Shown here piece by piece: positions 1-6,530 of a stretch of DNA of 6,530 nucleotides. Location: NCBI GenBank assembly GCA_003229095.1, contig QIHS01000178.1, positions 1-6,530 on the forward strand, in the 5' to 3' direction. How positions within the stretch are numbered: position 1 is the stretch's first letter; each line of letters starts with the position of its first letter. The position numbers were made by a program, and so were the translations under genes. The stretch comes from Woeseia sp. Lineage in GTDB: Bacteria; Pseudomonadota; Gammaproteobacteria; Steroidobacterales; Woeseiaceae. The notes under the pieces were generated by a model. The model was given only the letters and a program-made list of their open reading frames with translations, was not told where the DNA came from and searched no databases.

Positions 1-39
1 CAGGATGAAGTCGAAGAAAGCTCAACCGGCAACGGTTGA
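1..39 (+). CDS. Possible C-terminal end of a plus-strand gene (partial)
   Basis: Frame 1 reads from the window edge through 12 codons to a TGA at 37-39, giving the acidic, polar tail QDEVEESSTGNG. A tail like this is common at protein C-termini. The gene would converge on the minus-strand gene that ends at 62, leaving 22 bases between the stops. A perfect hairpin (22-39) covers the last codons and the stop. The fragment is too short to assign a family, and a 12-codon open frame can occur by chance. The call rests on the tail composition, the convergent layout and the hairpin. Confidence 0.3.
   Translation, partial: QDEVEESSTGNG
22..39. terminator. Hairpin between convergent genes, possible terminator
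   Basis: TCAACCG (22-28) and CGGTTGA (33-39) form a perfect 7-bp stem closed by the loop GCAA, a GNRA tetraloop on the plus strand. It lies just before the stop of the minus-strand gene at 62-64. On the plus strand a second, weaker stem (AAGGCAG, loop ACT, CTGCTTT, with one G-T pair, 48-64) follows and runs into a pyrimidine-rich stretch. Neither strand has a clean T-run directly after the 22-39 stem, so this is at best an imperfect bidirectional terminator. Confidence 0.35.
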
Positions 40-61
40 ACCTCGCAAGGCAGACTCTGCT

Positions 62-280
62 TTATTCTTCTTCGATTTTGCCACCGCGCTGATCGTAGTG
101 GCGAGCATCGCGTCGCTTCAGAAAAAGAACCAGCCCACCGACCAATGAGGCGATTCCTACTACAAAACAGATCGTCGGCCAATGCCAGTGATTGAGGTAC
201 ATTGACGTGACCAGAGACATGCTACCCACTGCGATGTAGAAGTAAGGCAGGCTTTCGTAAATTGACTTGGTCAACCACAT
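62..280 (-). CDS. Small two-helix inner-membrane protein, function unknown
   Basis: This 72-residue protein starts MWLTKSIYESLPYFYIAVG. It has two hydrophobic stretches, roughly residues 12-28 and 36-54, split by a short aromatic turn (NHWHWP). After them comes a basic cluster (KRRDAR) and a polar tail ending KIEEE. This suggests a helical hairpin in the inner membrane, with the basic cluster favouring a cytoplasmic C-terminus. An in-frame ATG at 298 would add six residues but has no Shine-Dalgarno sequence. The ATG at 280 has AAGG eight bases upstream, so I prefer it. It resembles conserved hypothetical small membrane proteins of gammaproteobacteria, but I cannot name a family or function. 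It lies 125 bases after the preceding small ORF, so it may have its own promoter, and its stop faces the putative convergent gene end at 39. Confidence 0.75.
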   Translation of the reverse strand: MWLTKSIYESLPYFYIAVGSMSLVTSMYLNHWHWPTICFVVGIASLVGGLVLFLKRRDARHYDQRGGKIEEE

Positions 281-288
281 GTCGTACG

Positions 289-292
289 CCTT
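289..292 (-). promoter_or_regulatory. Ribosome binding site deciding the small membrane protein start
   Basis: AAGG on the minus strand lies eight bases before the ATG at 280-278. The alternative ATG at 298-296 has only CCGGG next to it and a small hairpin stem (308-320, GTAGA/GAA/TCTAC) where its Shine-Dalgarno should be. This favours the inner start. Confidence 0.5.
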
Positions 293-405
293 GATCATCC
301 CGGACAGGTAGATTCTCTACAGCTACGCGCCTCGCGTCCAGTCACAAACCCGGCGATTTCTGAAATTTCTTCAATAATTACGGTATTGCAGCAAAGCAAT
401 TCAGG

Positions 406-582
406 CTATACGCGCCCGAAGGAAAGAAATTGTTTAATCCTGGCGAAGAAGGAATCTGACAAGCCGTCAATATCCAGGTCCGGCTCATAGTCCCCGCCGC
501 TTGCCGGTAACCCCTGCAGGTGTTGACGCGTCGATACGTCCATGTTCTGTTCTGTAATTGTATTGTCCAAAGCCACCGTCAT
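406..582 (-). CDS. Small acidic hypothetical protein
   Basis: This ORF gives 58 residues from the ATG at 582, or 56 from the GTG at 576. The N-terminal half is polar. The middle is acidic (GGDYEPDLDIDGLSDS), and the end, SFFARIKQFLSFGRV, could form a short amphipathic helix. There is no signal peptide, membrane helix or cysteine. The frame extends to an ATG at 618, but that start has no ribosome binding site, whereas a strong AAGGAG lies at 590-585. It follows tldD on the same strand after about 195 bases. A weak promoter-like pair (TTCACG at 670-665 and TATATT at 645-640, spacing 19) lies in between, so separate transcription is possible. I do not recognise the family. The good Shine-Dalgarno and plausible composition support a real gene, but its length keeps confidence moderate. 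Confidence 0.55.
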   Translation of the reverse strand: MTVALDNTITEQNMDVSTRQHLQGLPASGGDYEPDLDIDGLSDSFFARIKQFLSFGRV

Positions 583-584
583 CT

Positions 585-590
585 CTCCTT
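585..590 (-). promoter_or_regulatory. Strong ribosome binding site for the small acidic ORF
   Basis: AAGGAG on the minus strand is the best Shine-Dalgarno-like match I noticed in the window. It lies only two bases before the ATG at 582, which is very tight, but eight bases before the GTG at 576, which is ideal. The GTG may therefore be the true start. Either choice rules out the upstream ATG at 618. Confidence 0.5.
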
Positions 591-776
591 GTAGACCCTT
601 CCAACCCGGCTGAATCATTCAACCACGGGACACACGCACAATATAGTGAACATAAACTCAGTGCCGTGAAGGAATTCACAACCACGCCCGGTCAAATGGA
701 TTGATTAGCGACTTATGTCAAAGGAAGTTCGCGCAGAGATTATGGCGCAAGCCCGGCTTAATATTTCAGATTCTGC

Positions 777-2234
777 TCAGGCGGTACCGCCGACCGTCAA
801 TTCGTCAATCAACAGGGTGGGCTGACCCACACCAACCGGCACAGATTGGCCGTCTTTGCCGCAGGTGCCCACGCCCGAATCCAGCGCGAGGTCATTGCCA
901 ACCATCGAAATGCGACCCAATACTTCTGGTCCGTCACCGATCAGCATTGCGCCCTTGACCGGCGTGGTCAGCTTGCCATTTTCGATCAGGTAAGCCTCGT
1001 TTGCAGAAAAGACAAACTTGCCTGACGTGATATCGACCTGCCCTCCACCGAAGTTGGGTGAATAGAGTCCTTTGTCCACAGATCGAATAATTTCCTCCGG
1101 ATCGTGCGGACCAGCAAGCATGTAAGTATTGGTCATGCGTGGCATCGGGATATGCGCAAATGACTCACGCCGTCCATTGCCGGTTGGCGCGACACCCATC
1201 AGGCGCGCGTTGAGCCTGTCTTGCATGTAACCCTTGAGAATTCCTTTCTCAACCAGAACGTTGTATTGCCCGGGTGTACCCTCATCATCTATCGCAAGCG
1301 ACCCACGGCGGTTGGGTATCGTGCCGTCGTCGACAATCGTGCACAGCGGAGAAGCCACTCGCTGACCAACCCGACCGGTAAATGCAGAGGTCCCTTTACG
1401 GTTGAAGTCGCCCTCCAGTCCGTGACCGACGGCTTCGTGCAGGAGAATGCCCGGCCAGCCTGGTCCAAGTACGACTGGCATGGTGCCTGCCGGCGCTGGT
1501 TGCGCGTCCAGTAACATGGTGGCTTGCCGTACCGCTTCACGGGAATACTCCATTGCCCGGTCGTTTTCGAGGAAATAGGCCAGACTCGCTCTCGCCCCAC
1601 CGCCAGCATAGCCCTGCTCACGCTTGCCGTTTTCCTCAACGATGACCGTCACGTTTAACCTGACCAAAGGGCGCACATCTGCCGCCATCTGGCCATCGGC
1701 AGACGCGATCAGGATGAGATCCTGGCTGCTGCTCAGGCTGATAATCACCTGCTCAACGCGTTTATCAAGCTTGCGCGTTGCTTCATCGAGATTGCTGACG
1801 AGCGCCTTTTTTTCCTCGTCCGTAATACTGGTTGTCGGATCAGTGACCGGATAAAGGCTGTCGGATGGTCCTTTTGATGCGATCTGTACTGCCCTGGACT
1901 GCCCTTGCCGCGAAATCGCGCGCGCAGCGTCGGCAGCGCCCATCAGGGCCGGTAGAACGACTTCTTCAGAGTAAGCGAAACCGGTTTTCTCACCACATAC
2001 CGCGCGCACGCCAACGCCCTGGTCCAGGCTGAAACTGCCTTCCTTCAGAATGCCGTCTTCAACTGTCCAGGATTCACTCCGGCTCACCTGGAAGTAGAGA
2101 TCTGCAGCGTCGACATCGCGCATCGCCAGCGAGCCCAGCGCCTTTTCGAGATGCGTTTGTTTGAGCCCCGCGGGCAGGAGCATTTTCGACATCACGGTGT
2201 CTACCGCAGATTCAGTCTGGTCGTCGGTCGCCAA
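777..2234 (-). CDS. tldD: Metalloprotease subunit TldD
   Basis: TldD pairs with TldE/PmbA in a cytoplasmic metalloprotease that cleaves unfolded peptides. In E. coli the pair matures microcin B17 and degrades the antitoxin CcdA. At 485 residues this is close to E. coli TldD (about 481). An N-terminal PmbA/TldD domain occupies roughly residues 40-105 (DLYFQVSRSESW, DQGVGVRAVCGEKTGFAYS), a middle domain about 130-240, and the C-terminal metal domain about 245-480. The HExxxH motif is intact (HEAVGH, His266, Glu267, His271), and Cys458 in GVGTCGKDGQS matches the family's third metal ligand. The end, VGQPTLLIDELTVGGTA, is typical of the family. The subunit should therefore be catalytically competent. 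The start is uncertain: the TTG at 2234 lies two codons after an in-frame TAA, with AAGG 11 bases upstream. GTG (2195) and ATG (2192) are alternatives, and all precede the conserved domain. No tldE/pmbA is visible in the window. Confidence 0.96.
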   Translation of the reverse strand: MATDDQTESAVDTVMSKMLLPAGLKQTHLEKALGSLAMRDVDAADLYFQVSRSESWTVEDGILKEGSFSLDQGVGVRAVCGEKTGFAYSEEVVLPALMGAADAARAISRQGQSRAVQIASKGPSDSLYPVTDPTTSITDEEKKALVSNLDEATRKLDKRVEQVIISLSSSQDLILIASADGQMAADVRPLVRLNVTVIVEENGKREQGYAGGGARASLAYFLENDRAMEYSREAVRQATMLLDAQPAPAGTMPVVLGPGWPGILLHEAVGHGLEGDFNRKGTSAFTGRVGQRVASPLCTIVDDGTIPNRRGSLAIDDEGTPGQYNVLVEKGILKGYMQDRLNARLMGVAPTGNGRRESFAHIPMPRMTNTYMLAGPHDPEEIIRSVDKGLYSPNFGGGQVDITSGKFVFSANEAYLIENGKLTTPVKGAMLIGDGPEVLGRISMVGNDLALDSGVGTCGKDGQSVPVGVGQPTLLIDELTVGGTA

Positions 2235-2237
2235 AAT

Positions 2238-2297
2238 TTATTTGCCCTTGTCCACTATGCCCTGGTCCACTATGCCCTGGTCCATTTCGCCCTGGCC
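2238..2297 (-). repeat. Four-unit 15-bp tandem repeat between yhdP and tldD
   Basis: On the minus strand the units are GGCCAGGGCGAAATG (2297-2283), GACCAGGGCATAGTG (2282-2268), an identical copy (2267-2253) and GACAAGGGCAAATAA (2252-2238). The middle two are perfect and the outer two diverged. The period is five codons, so copy-number changes keep the reading frame. The last unit ends in the TAA that lies two codons before the tldD TTG. Each unit carries AGGGC four to five bases before an ATG or GTG (or the TAA in the last unit), so the units also look like repeated weak ribosome binding sites followed by start codons. Confidence 0.9.
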
Positions 2298-2300
2298 CAT
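2238..2300 (-). CDS. Possible 20-residue leader peptide upstream of tldD
   Basis: An ATG at 2300 opens a 20-codon frame ending in TAA at 2240-2238. It encodes four degenerate pentapeptides, MGQGE, MDQGI, VDQGI and VDKGK, less a residue where the last unit runs into the stop. It is in frame with both the yhdP stop upstream and tldD downstream, and its stop is separated from the tldD TTG by one ATT codon. If translated, it could couple translation to tldD by termination and reinitiation. No good Shine-Dalgarno precedes the ATG. It could instead be the remnant of a longer YhdP tail or TldD N-terminus. Function is inference only. Confidence 0.25.
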   Translation of the reverse strand: MGQGEMDQGIVDQGIVDKGK

Positions 2301-2327
2301 TTTGCCGGGTCCGTTACGATTTATGCA

Positions 2328-5300
2328 TCAGGAATTGTCGATACAACCTGCAAGAGTACTGGTATCTGCAAAGCGCTGCGAGTCTACCTTGTCTACTGTA
2401 GGTTCATCCCATGAACCCTGCACGGCGTAATACACCTGCCCCATGTCTTTCAATGGTTTCTTGAAAATCTGCGAGAACACCAATAGCGCAGCCGCGACTT
2501 GCGGACCTCCGAGCAGGACGCCGACGACTGGCAATGTATTGCCCACATTGGCGCTGACGATAACCGACTGATCGTAATCACGCGCCTCCAGGCCGGCACG
2601 ACCAATAATGCCAACATCGGCCGAAGTGCCCCGCAATGTCAGATCGCAGGTAAAAGCCTCGCCGTTGACAAGCCTGAAGCTACCCGTAATTCCGTCGAAA
2701 CTAAAACCGGAATTGAACACATCCCGAAAATCCAGTGCAAGTCTGCGCGGCAATGCAGCGAAACTCATCAGGCCAAACACGCGGCCCGCACCGGGATCGA
2801 CATCTTCCAGCTCTCCGGAACCCACCTTGACGTTCACGTCGCCGTTCAGCAGGCCCATAAAGTCCTTGCGTGGCCCGCCTGGCCAATCGACATTGAGGTC
2901 AACAATCATTTCCTCGCTGACAATGCCCAATCCGTAGTTCAGGCGCTGGGATGTTTGCTGCGCATTCGTGCTGTTGAGGTGCGCTTCGATGAAAGTTCGT
3001 TGCCCCGACTCCTCATACGTATCGATGATCCAGCCTGCTTTGCCAGTGATCGTAAAAGTATCGTCGCGGGTCTTTAAGTTGCTGGACTCGAGCCCGCGAT
3101 CGGTACGCTCAATGTCGATCTGCAACTGACCAAGGTGGCGATCACCGATGGCAAACTCGCTGGCACGAACGGATATAGCCGGCAACAAACGAGGATCAAT
3201 CTGCTCGTCCGCGCTGTTTTCGGCCTCGTCGTCACCCGGCAAAATCAGTCGTTCCATGTCGAGTTGCATGGAGCGGCCGTCGGTAAAGTCGTAGGGAACC
3301 GTAATCAATCCCTGTGCTTCGTCGCCGCTAATCTGGATCAGCCACTCATGCCCGCTGCGATTGACCTCTATCCGATGATCTGTGAATTTCTGACCGATCG
3401 CGTAGAAGCGATCAATATCCAGGTTGATCGATCGAATTCGGTCGCCCAGGCTGGTCTTCCGATTGCCCTCGCGTCCCACAGCGATCCACGCGTGCAGATC
3501 GAGTTCGGCAGTCTGGCCGGCAATGTGCAGCCCGCGCACATTCGCGTCCTGTGGATACTCGCCGCCAACCGCGAGCACACCGCGATCAAAATCCCAGCGG
3601 TCACCGTCATGCAGGAAAAGCGCTGTCCAGTTGATATCACCGGCCAGGTTTCCAGTGGCAGAAATCTGCTCAGCTTGTGGAAACTCGATGTTGAGCGCGA
3701 GCGGCATCGATTCGTCATCGGGCTTGGCCAGTGGTTCGGGCAGGCTAATTTCAAGACCGAACAAATCCGATTCGATGTAAACCTGCAACGGCCCGGGTTC
3801 AGGTGCACGTGCATTCGGAAAGCGCACGCTGGCGACGAATGCCATATCACCCTCGGCAACACCCCGTAACGGGATGCCTAACTCTGTCTCCAGCGCGCTC
3901 GCCGTTGTGCGACCGGTCGCATCGAGGATGACGCTGTGAGGTGCCAAATCGTCACCCAATCTGCTGACTTTCAGATCAACGGCTTCGCCGAGGAAATGCC
4001 CGAACAGTGATTCTGACGCGATGTCCTGACGCGATATGGTGACGGTGCCATAAAGTTGTGTAATCGGCGCAGCGAAACCCTGCACTCCTACGGTACCGTC
4101 GCTGACTCGAATCGTGGTTGAAAAATCGAAGTCTTCTTTGTCTTGTATCGGGTAGTTTACAAGCAGGTCGAACGATGCCTCGCCATCGACCGTGACCCGA
4201 TTGAGCTGGCCGCCGAAAACGTCATTGATTGGACTCTGCATGGCGTAGTCGTGGATCGATTTCAACGAGCTGGTCGCGAAGGCGTCGATCGTCAGAACCG
4301 GTTTGCGCAAGTCCAGGATCTCTATGCGTGCGTCAACCACGCTGTTGCCAAGATTAACCGCAGAATTCGTCAATGAAAACAGACGCGTGTTCTCGACGAC
4401 GATGTCCAGGTATTGGAAGTAGGGCGCCGGCCAGTTTTTTGAGAACTCGAGCGTCGTGTCCTCCAGCCGGGCCTCGACGTGAAATGCTCCACCCCCGTCT
4501 GCAAACGGGAAGTCTTCCAGAGCACCGTTAAATCGCGTGGTTGCGCGGCTTACTCGCCCGGTGACCAGGGCGTCAGATAACCACTGGCGTAAATTGGGTG
4601 GAATTGCCTGCTGCGGCAGATAGCGATTCATCGCCCTGATGTCGTAAACGCTCCAGGTGCTCTCGAAATCCACAAATGGCGACGAGCCGTCACTGGGCAC
4701 ACTAACTTGAAGGCTAAGTTGGCTATCCAGATCGGCATTGCGGATTCTGACACTGTCCGAGAGCACGATTATGCCGTCACGATTTCGCCGCCAGATAATC
4801 GTGCCCAGGATGTCGTCAAACAACAACGGTTCCGAAAGGTGTGCACCGAGGTCCAAACCGAGATCGGTTGATTCAATTTCAATTCGACCACCATCCCGGT
4901 CAGCACGAACGCGACCACTAAACCCGCGTATACCCGGCCGCTCGTCGGTGGCCGCAAACCCGGCCGTGACCAGATCTGCGGCCACATTGAACTGCACCTC
5001 ACCCGACTGAATCTGGCTGAGTTCCAGGCTGGAATCCTGCAATTGTCCTGAAGGGTCCAGTTCGACCAGGGAATCCCTGTATTGTTGCGGCAGCCAGGCC
5101 ATGATGTATTTCAGATCGTCCAGGTTGAAATAGGATGCACTGGCGCGCACGCCCTCAAGGACCCCGTCAGAACCATTGATAACCCGCAATTGCAATGTTG
5201 ATTGCGGCCAGTCCGCATCAACTGTAGAAACATGCAGTCTTTCTGCCGCAAGTAACCAGCCGTCAGGTTCTGCGGAAAATTCAAACCTGCCCTGCACACC

Positions 5301-6167
5301 GAATGGCGCAACAATTCTACTTTCCGTTACATGCAGGTCGGAGATATCGACATTCGCGGTAGCGCTCTGAATTGCACCACCCGATACGTCAACCCAGATA
5401 CTCAAGTCGAGCATGCCGGACTCAATGTCGGGCATTCCAATCGGCTGTAACTTCGACCAGCCAGGTATCAACAGCGAATCTCCCTCCACGAAGAGCCGCC
5501 ACACTTCGTCTGCGGAATCGCGACTTAGCTGGTTCGCCGAGATTTCCAGTCGATCACCGAGTTCATCCGGCAGGTCCAGATCAACTTCAACGACAAGATT
5601 GGTCTTCGTGCGCGCAATTTCGAATGAACGAATCGTAAATGCCAACAGCTGGCCGGATGCCGGGTGCTCGTATTCAACCTCGATATCCTGTGCAACAATT
5701 TCGACGTTGCCACCCTTGTCGGCTCTGCCCTCGCGGGCATTGATCAATTCGGCAAGCAGTATTCCCTGCAGCAGCCAGTCACCATTTTCGTCCTGGCGCA
5801 GGTCGATGGCTGAGTCGCGAATACTAATCCGGTCAACCACCAGCTCACGGTCTGCGATAAGGCGGATAAGCCCCACGCCAACACTGACCTCTTCGGCCAT
5901 AAGCAGACTCGTGCCCGTGTCAGGCTGCATCAGGTTGGCATCGAAGAATATGAGTTCGGGCCCGCTCAGGCGCCACCTGGCGTTCATCCCGGAGAACTCA
6001 ACCTCCATGCCTATCGCCGCACTGGCCCAGTCTTTTATCTCTTCCTGATACTCAGGCAGGCGTGGCAGCATCAGGCGAAAAATACCGACTGCAATTGCAA
6101 GCACGATCACGGTCGCGGCACCGACATAAGCCAGCCCTTTGATCAGTTTTTGTAGAATCTTTTTCAT
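2328..6167 (-). CDS. yhdP: YhdP-family AsmA-like envelope protein
   Basis: This 1279-residue protein is close in length to E. coli YhdP (about 1266). The family has an AsmA-like architecture with DUF3971 in the middle and an AsmA-type C-terminus. One N-terminal membrane anchor (about residues 11-33) follows a lysine-rich start (MKKILQKLIK). The rest is a long series of beta-strand-like segments, as expected for a periplasmic beta-groove bridge. The C-terminal signature begins near residue 1132 (GRVFGLMSFAALPRRLALDF), includes GTSADVGIIGRAGL, and ends with a hydrophobic stretch at about 1209-1235 (NTLPVVGVLLGG) followed by a VQGSWDEP motif. In E. coli YhdP, TamB and YdbH act redundantly in carrying phospholipids from inner to outer membrane. 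The gene begins 25 bases after rng and is probably co-transcribed with it. The start ATG has no clear Shine-Dalgarno, only a T-rich leader. No frameshift is seen. Confidence 0.95.
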   Translation of the reverse strand: MKKILQKLIKGLAYVGAATVIVLAIAVGIFRLMLPRLPEYQEEIKDWASAAIGMEVEFSGMNARWRLSGPELIFFDANLMQPDTGTSLLMAEEVSVGVGLIRLIADRELVVDRISIRDSAIDLRQDENGDWLLQGILLAELINAREGRADKGGNVEIVAQDIEVEYEHPASGQLLAFTIRSFEIARTKTNLVVEVDLDLPDELGDRLEISANQLSRDSADEVWRLFVEGDSLLIPGWSKLQPIGMPDIESGMLDLSIWVDVSGGAIQSATANVDISDLHVTESRIVAPFGVQGRFEFSAEPDGWLLAAERLHVSTVDADWPQSTLQLRVINGSDGVLEGVRASASYFNLDDLKYIMAWLPQQYRDSLVELDPSGQLQDSSLELSQIQSGEVQFNVAADLVTAGFAATDERPGIRGFSGRVRADRDGGRIEIESTDLGLDLGAHLSEPLLFDDILGTIIWRRNRDGIIVLSDSVRIRNADLDSQLSLQVSVPSDGSSPFVDFESTWSVYDIRAMNRYLPQQAIPPNLRQWLSDALVTGRVSRATTRFNGALEDFPFADGGGAFHVEARLEDTTLEFSKNWPAPYFQYLDIVVENTRLFSLTNSAVNLGNSVVDARIEILDLRKPVLTIDAFATSSLKSIHDYAMQSPINDVFGGQLNRVTVDGEASFDLLVNYPIQDKEDFDFSTTIRVSDGTVGVQGFAAPITQLYGTVTISRQDIASESLFGHFLGEAVDLKVSRLGDDLAPHSVILDATGRTTASALETELGIPLRGVAEGDMAFVASVRFPNARAPEPGPLQVYIESDLFGLEISLPEPLAKPDDESMPLALNIEFPQAEQISATGNLAGDINWTALFLHDGDRWDFDRGVLAVGGEYPQDANVRGLHIAGQTAELDLHAWIAVGREGNRKTSLGDRIRSINLDIDRFYAIGQKFTDHRIEVNRSGHEWLIQISGDEAQGLITVPYDFTDGRSMQLDMERLILPGDDEAENSADEQIDPRLLPAISVRASEFAIGDRHLGQLQIDIERTDRGLESSNLKTRDDTFTITGKAGWIIDTYEESGQRTFIEAHLNSTNAQQTSQRLNYGLGIVSEEMIVDLNVDWPGGPRKDFMGLLNGDVNVKVGSGELEDVDPGAGRVFGLMSFAALPRRLALDFRDVFNSGFSFDGITGSFRLVNGEAFTCDLTLRGTSADVGIIGRAGLEARDYDQSVIVSANVGNTLPVVGVLLGGPQVAAALLVFSQIFKKPLKDMGQVYYAVQGSWDEPTVDKVDSQRFADTSTLAGCIDNS

Positions 6168-6192
6168 CGTTTATAAAAAAGTCACAGCGCGG

Positions 6193-6530
6193 TCAGGTCA
6201 AAACGACGTCAAACTGGTCTTTCAGGTAAAGAGATTCGGGTTGCAGGCGAATGGACTTGCCAATCTGCTCTTCGATTTCGGTCAGACCATTGCTTTCTTC
6301 ATCGAGCAACAAGTCAATTACGTCCTGATGTGCGAGCACCAGAACACCATCAAACTCAAACTGCCTGTGCTGGCGAATCACTTCGCGGAATATCTCGAAG
6401 CAGACCGTTTCTGCGGTCATAATGAAACCGCGAGCTTCACAATTTTCGCAGTCCGCACAAAGCACATGTTGCAGGCTCTCGCGCGTGCGCTTGCGCGTCA
6501 TTTCTATCAATCCGAGCGCAGACAGCGGCG
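6193..6530 (-). CDS. rng: Ribonuclease G, C-terminal part (partial)
   Basis: RNase G is a cytoplasmic endoribonuclease of the RNase E/G family that processes the 5' end of 16S rRNA and cleaves some mRNAs. The last 111 residues are present and the 5' part lies beyond the right edge. The visible frame opens PLSALGLIEMTRKRTRESL, the conserved end of the catalytic region, where E. coli RNase G has GLVEMTRKRTRESL. It then runs through the zinc-link cysteines (LCADCENCEARG) and the small domain to the ending LKDQFDVVLT, which resembles E. coli QEQFDVV. The zinc-link pair is CENC, whereas the family usually has CPxC. The stop at 6195-6193 is 25 bases before yhdP. Ending soon after the small domain, without an RNase E-type scaffold tail, supports RNase G over RNase E. 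Confidence 0.96.
   Translation of the reverse strand, partial: PLSALGLIEMTRKRTRESLQHVLCADCENCEARGFIMTAETVCFEIFREVIRQHRQFEFDGVLVLAHQDVIDLLLDEESNGLTEIEEQIGKSIRLQPESLYLKDQFDVVLT

Noticed and set aside
308..320. Small hairpin GTAGA/GAA/TCTAC upstream of the small membrane protein
   Set aside because: A 5-bp stem without a T-run is expected by chance. It is noted only because it covers where the outer start's ribosome binding site would be.
640..670. Promoter-like TTCACG and TATATT on the minus strand before the small acidic ORF
   Set aside because: Spacing is 19 bases and the -35 match is poor, so it is too weak to list as a feature.
485..685. Minus-strand 66-codon frame with a hydrophobic start, overlapping the small acidic ORF
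   Set aside because: It has no ribosome binding site, and its second half is an unlikely Gly/Arg-rich composition. The overlapping frame has the strong AAGGAG.
2238..2297. CRISPR-like array
   Set aside because: The 15-bp units are directly adjacent, with no spacers. This is a simple tandem repeat.
2314..2328. ATG overlapping the yhdP stop (TGATG), as in coupled genes
   Set aside because: The frame is only four codons (MHKS) before a stop and is out of frame with the repeat tract and tldD.
2499..3077. Plus-strand open frame of 192 codons
   Set aside because: It lies wholly inside yhdP on the opposite strand, and its product has no recognisable domain. It is a shadow of the real gene.
3135..3869. 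Plus-strand open frame of 244 codons
   Set aside because: It is antisense to the middle of yhdP, where the minus frame is continuous and family-like. No independent signal supports it.
5413..6048. Plus-strand serine- and arginine-rich open frame of 211 codons
   Set aside because: It is antisense to the N-terminal part of yhdP. The Ser/Arg/Ile bias is typical of a shadow frame.
6168..6208. TTGACC, a T-run and TATAAA just before yhdP, resembling a promoter or a terminator after rng
   Set aside because: The -10-like box is two bases from the yhdP ATG with 20-base spacing, so it would not serve that start. No stable stem precedes the T-run.

Overview
The window looks like ordinary chromosomal core sequence from a gammaproteobacterium, probably not an enterobacterium. 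The minus-strand order rng, yhdP, tldD is the gene order known from gammaproteobacteria such as E. coli, and all three proteins are recognisable along their visible length. Nothing seen here points to mobile DNA, CRISPR, tRNA or rRNA.

Layout, read in the direction of transcription (minus strand, high to low coordinates): the C-terminal 111 residues of ribonuclease G (6530-6193); a complete 1279-residue AsmA-like envelope protein of the YhdP family (6167-2328); a 93-base gap holding a four-unit 15-bp tandem repeat; a complete TldD metalloprotease subunit (2234-777); a roughly 195-base gap; a small unrecognised acidic ORF (about 582-406); a 125-base gap; and a small two-helix membrane protein (280-62). 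At the left edge a plus-strand frame ends at 37-39 and may be the last 12 codons of a convergent gene. A perfect 7-bp hairpin with a GCAA loop ends on that stop codon.

How the genes relate: rng and yhdP are 25 bases apart and probably co-transcribed, and tldD follows after about 93 bases. RNase G acts in RNA processing, YhdP in lipid traffic from inner to outer membrane, and TldD in cytoplasmic peptide proteolysis. Their proximity reflects conserved chromosomal order, not a shared pathway. TldD normally works with TldE/PmbA, which is not visible here.

The most interesting feature is the yhdP-tldD junction. The yhdP stop, the repeat tract, a TAA stop and the TTG-initiated tldD frame are all in one reading frame, so the repeats encode a pentapeptide-repeat leader or an ancestral protein tail. 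The second most notable point is a changed zinc-link motif in RNase G. I see no convincing undescribed multi-gene system.
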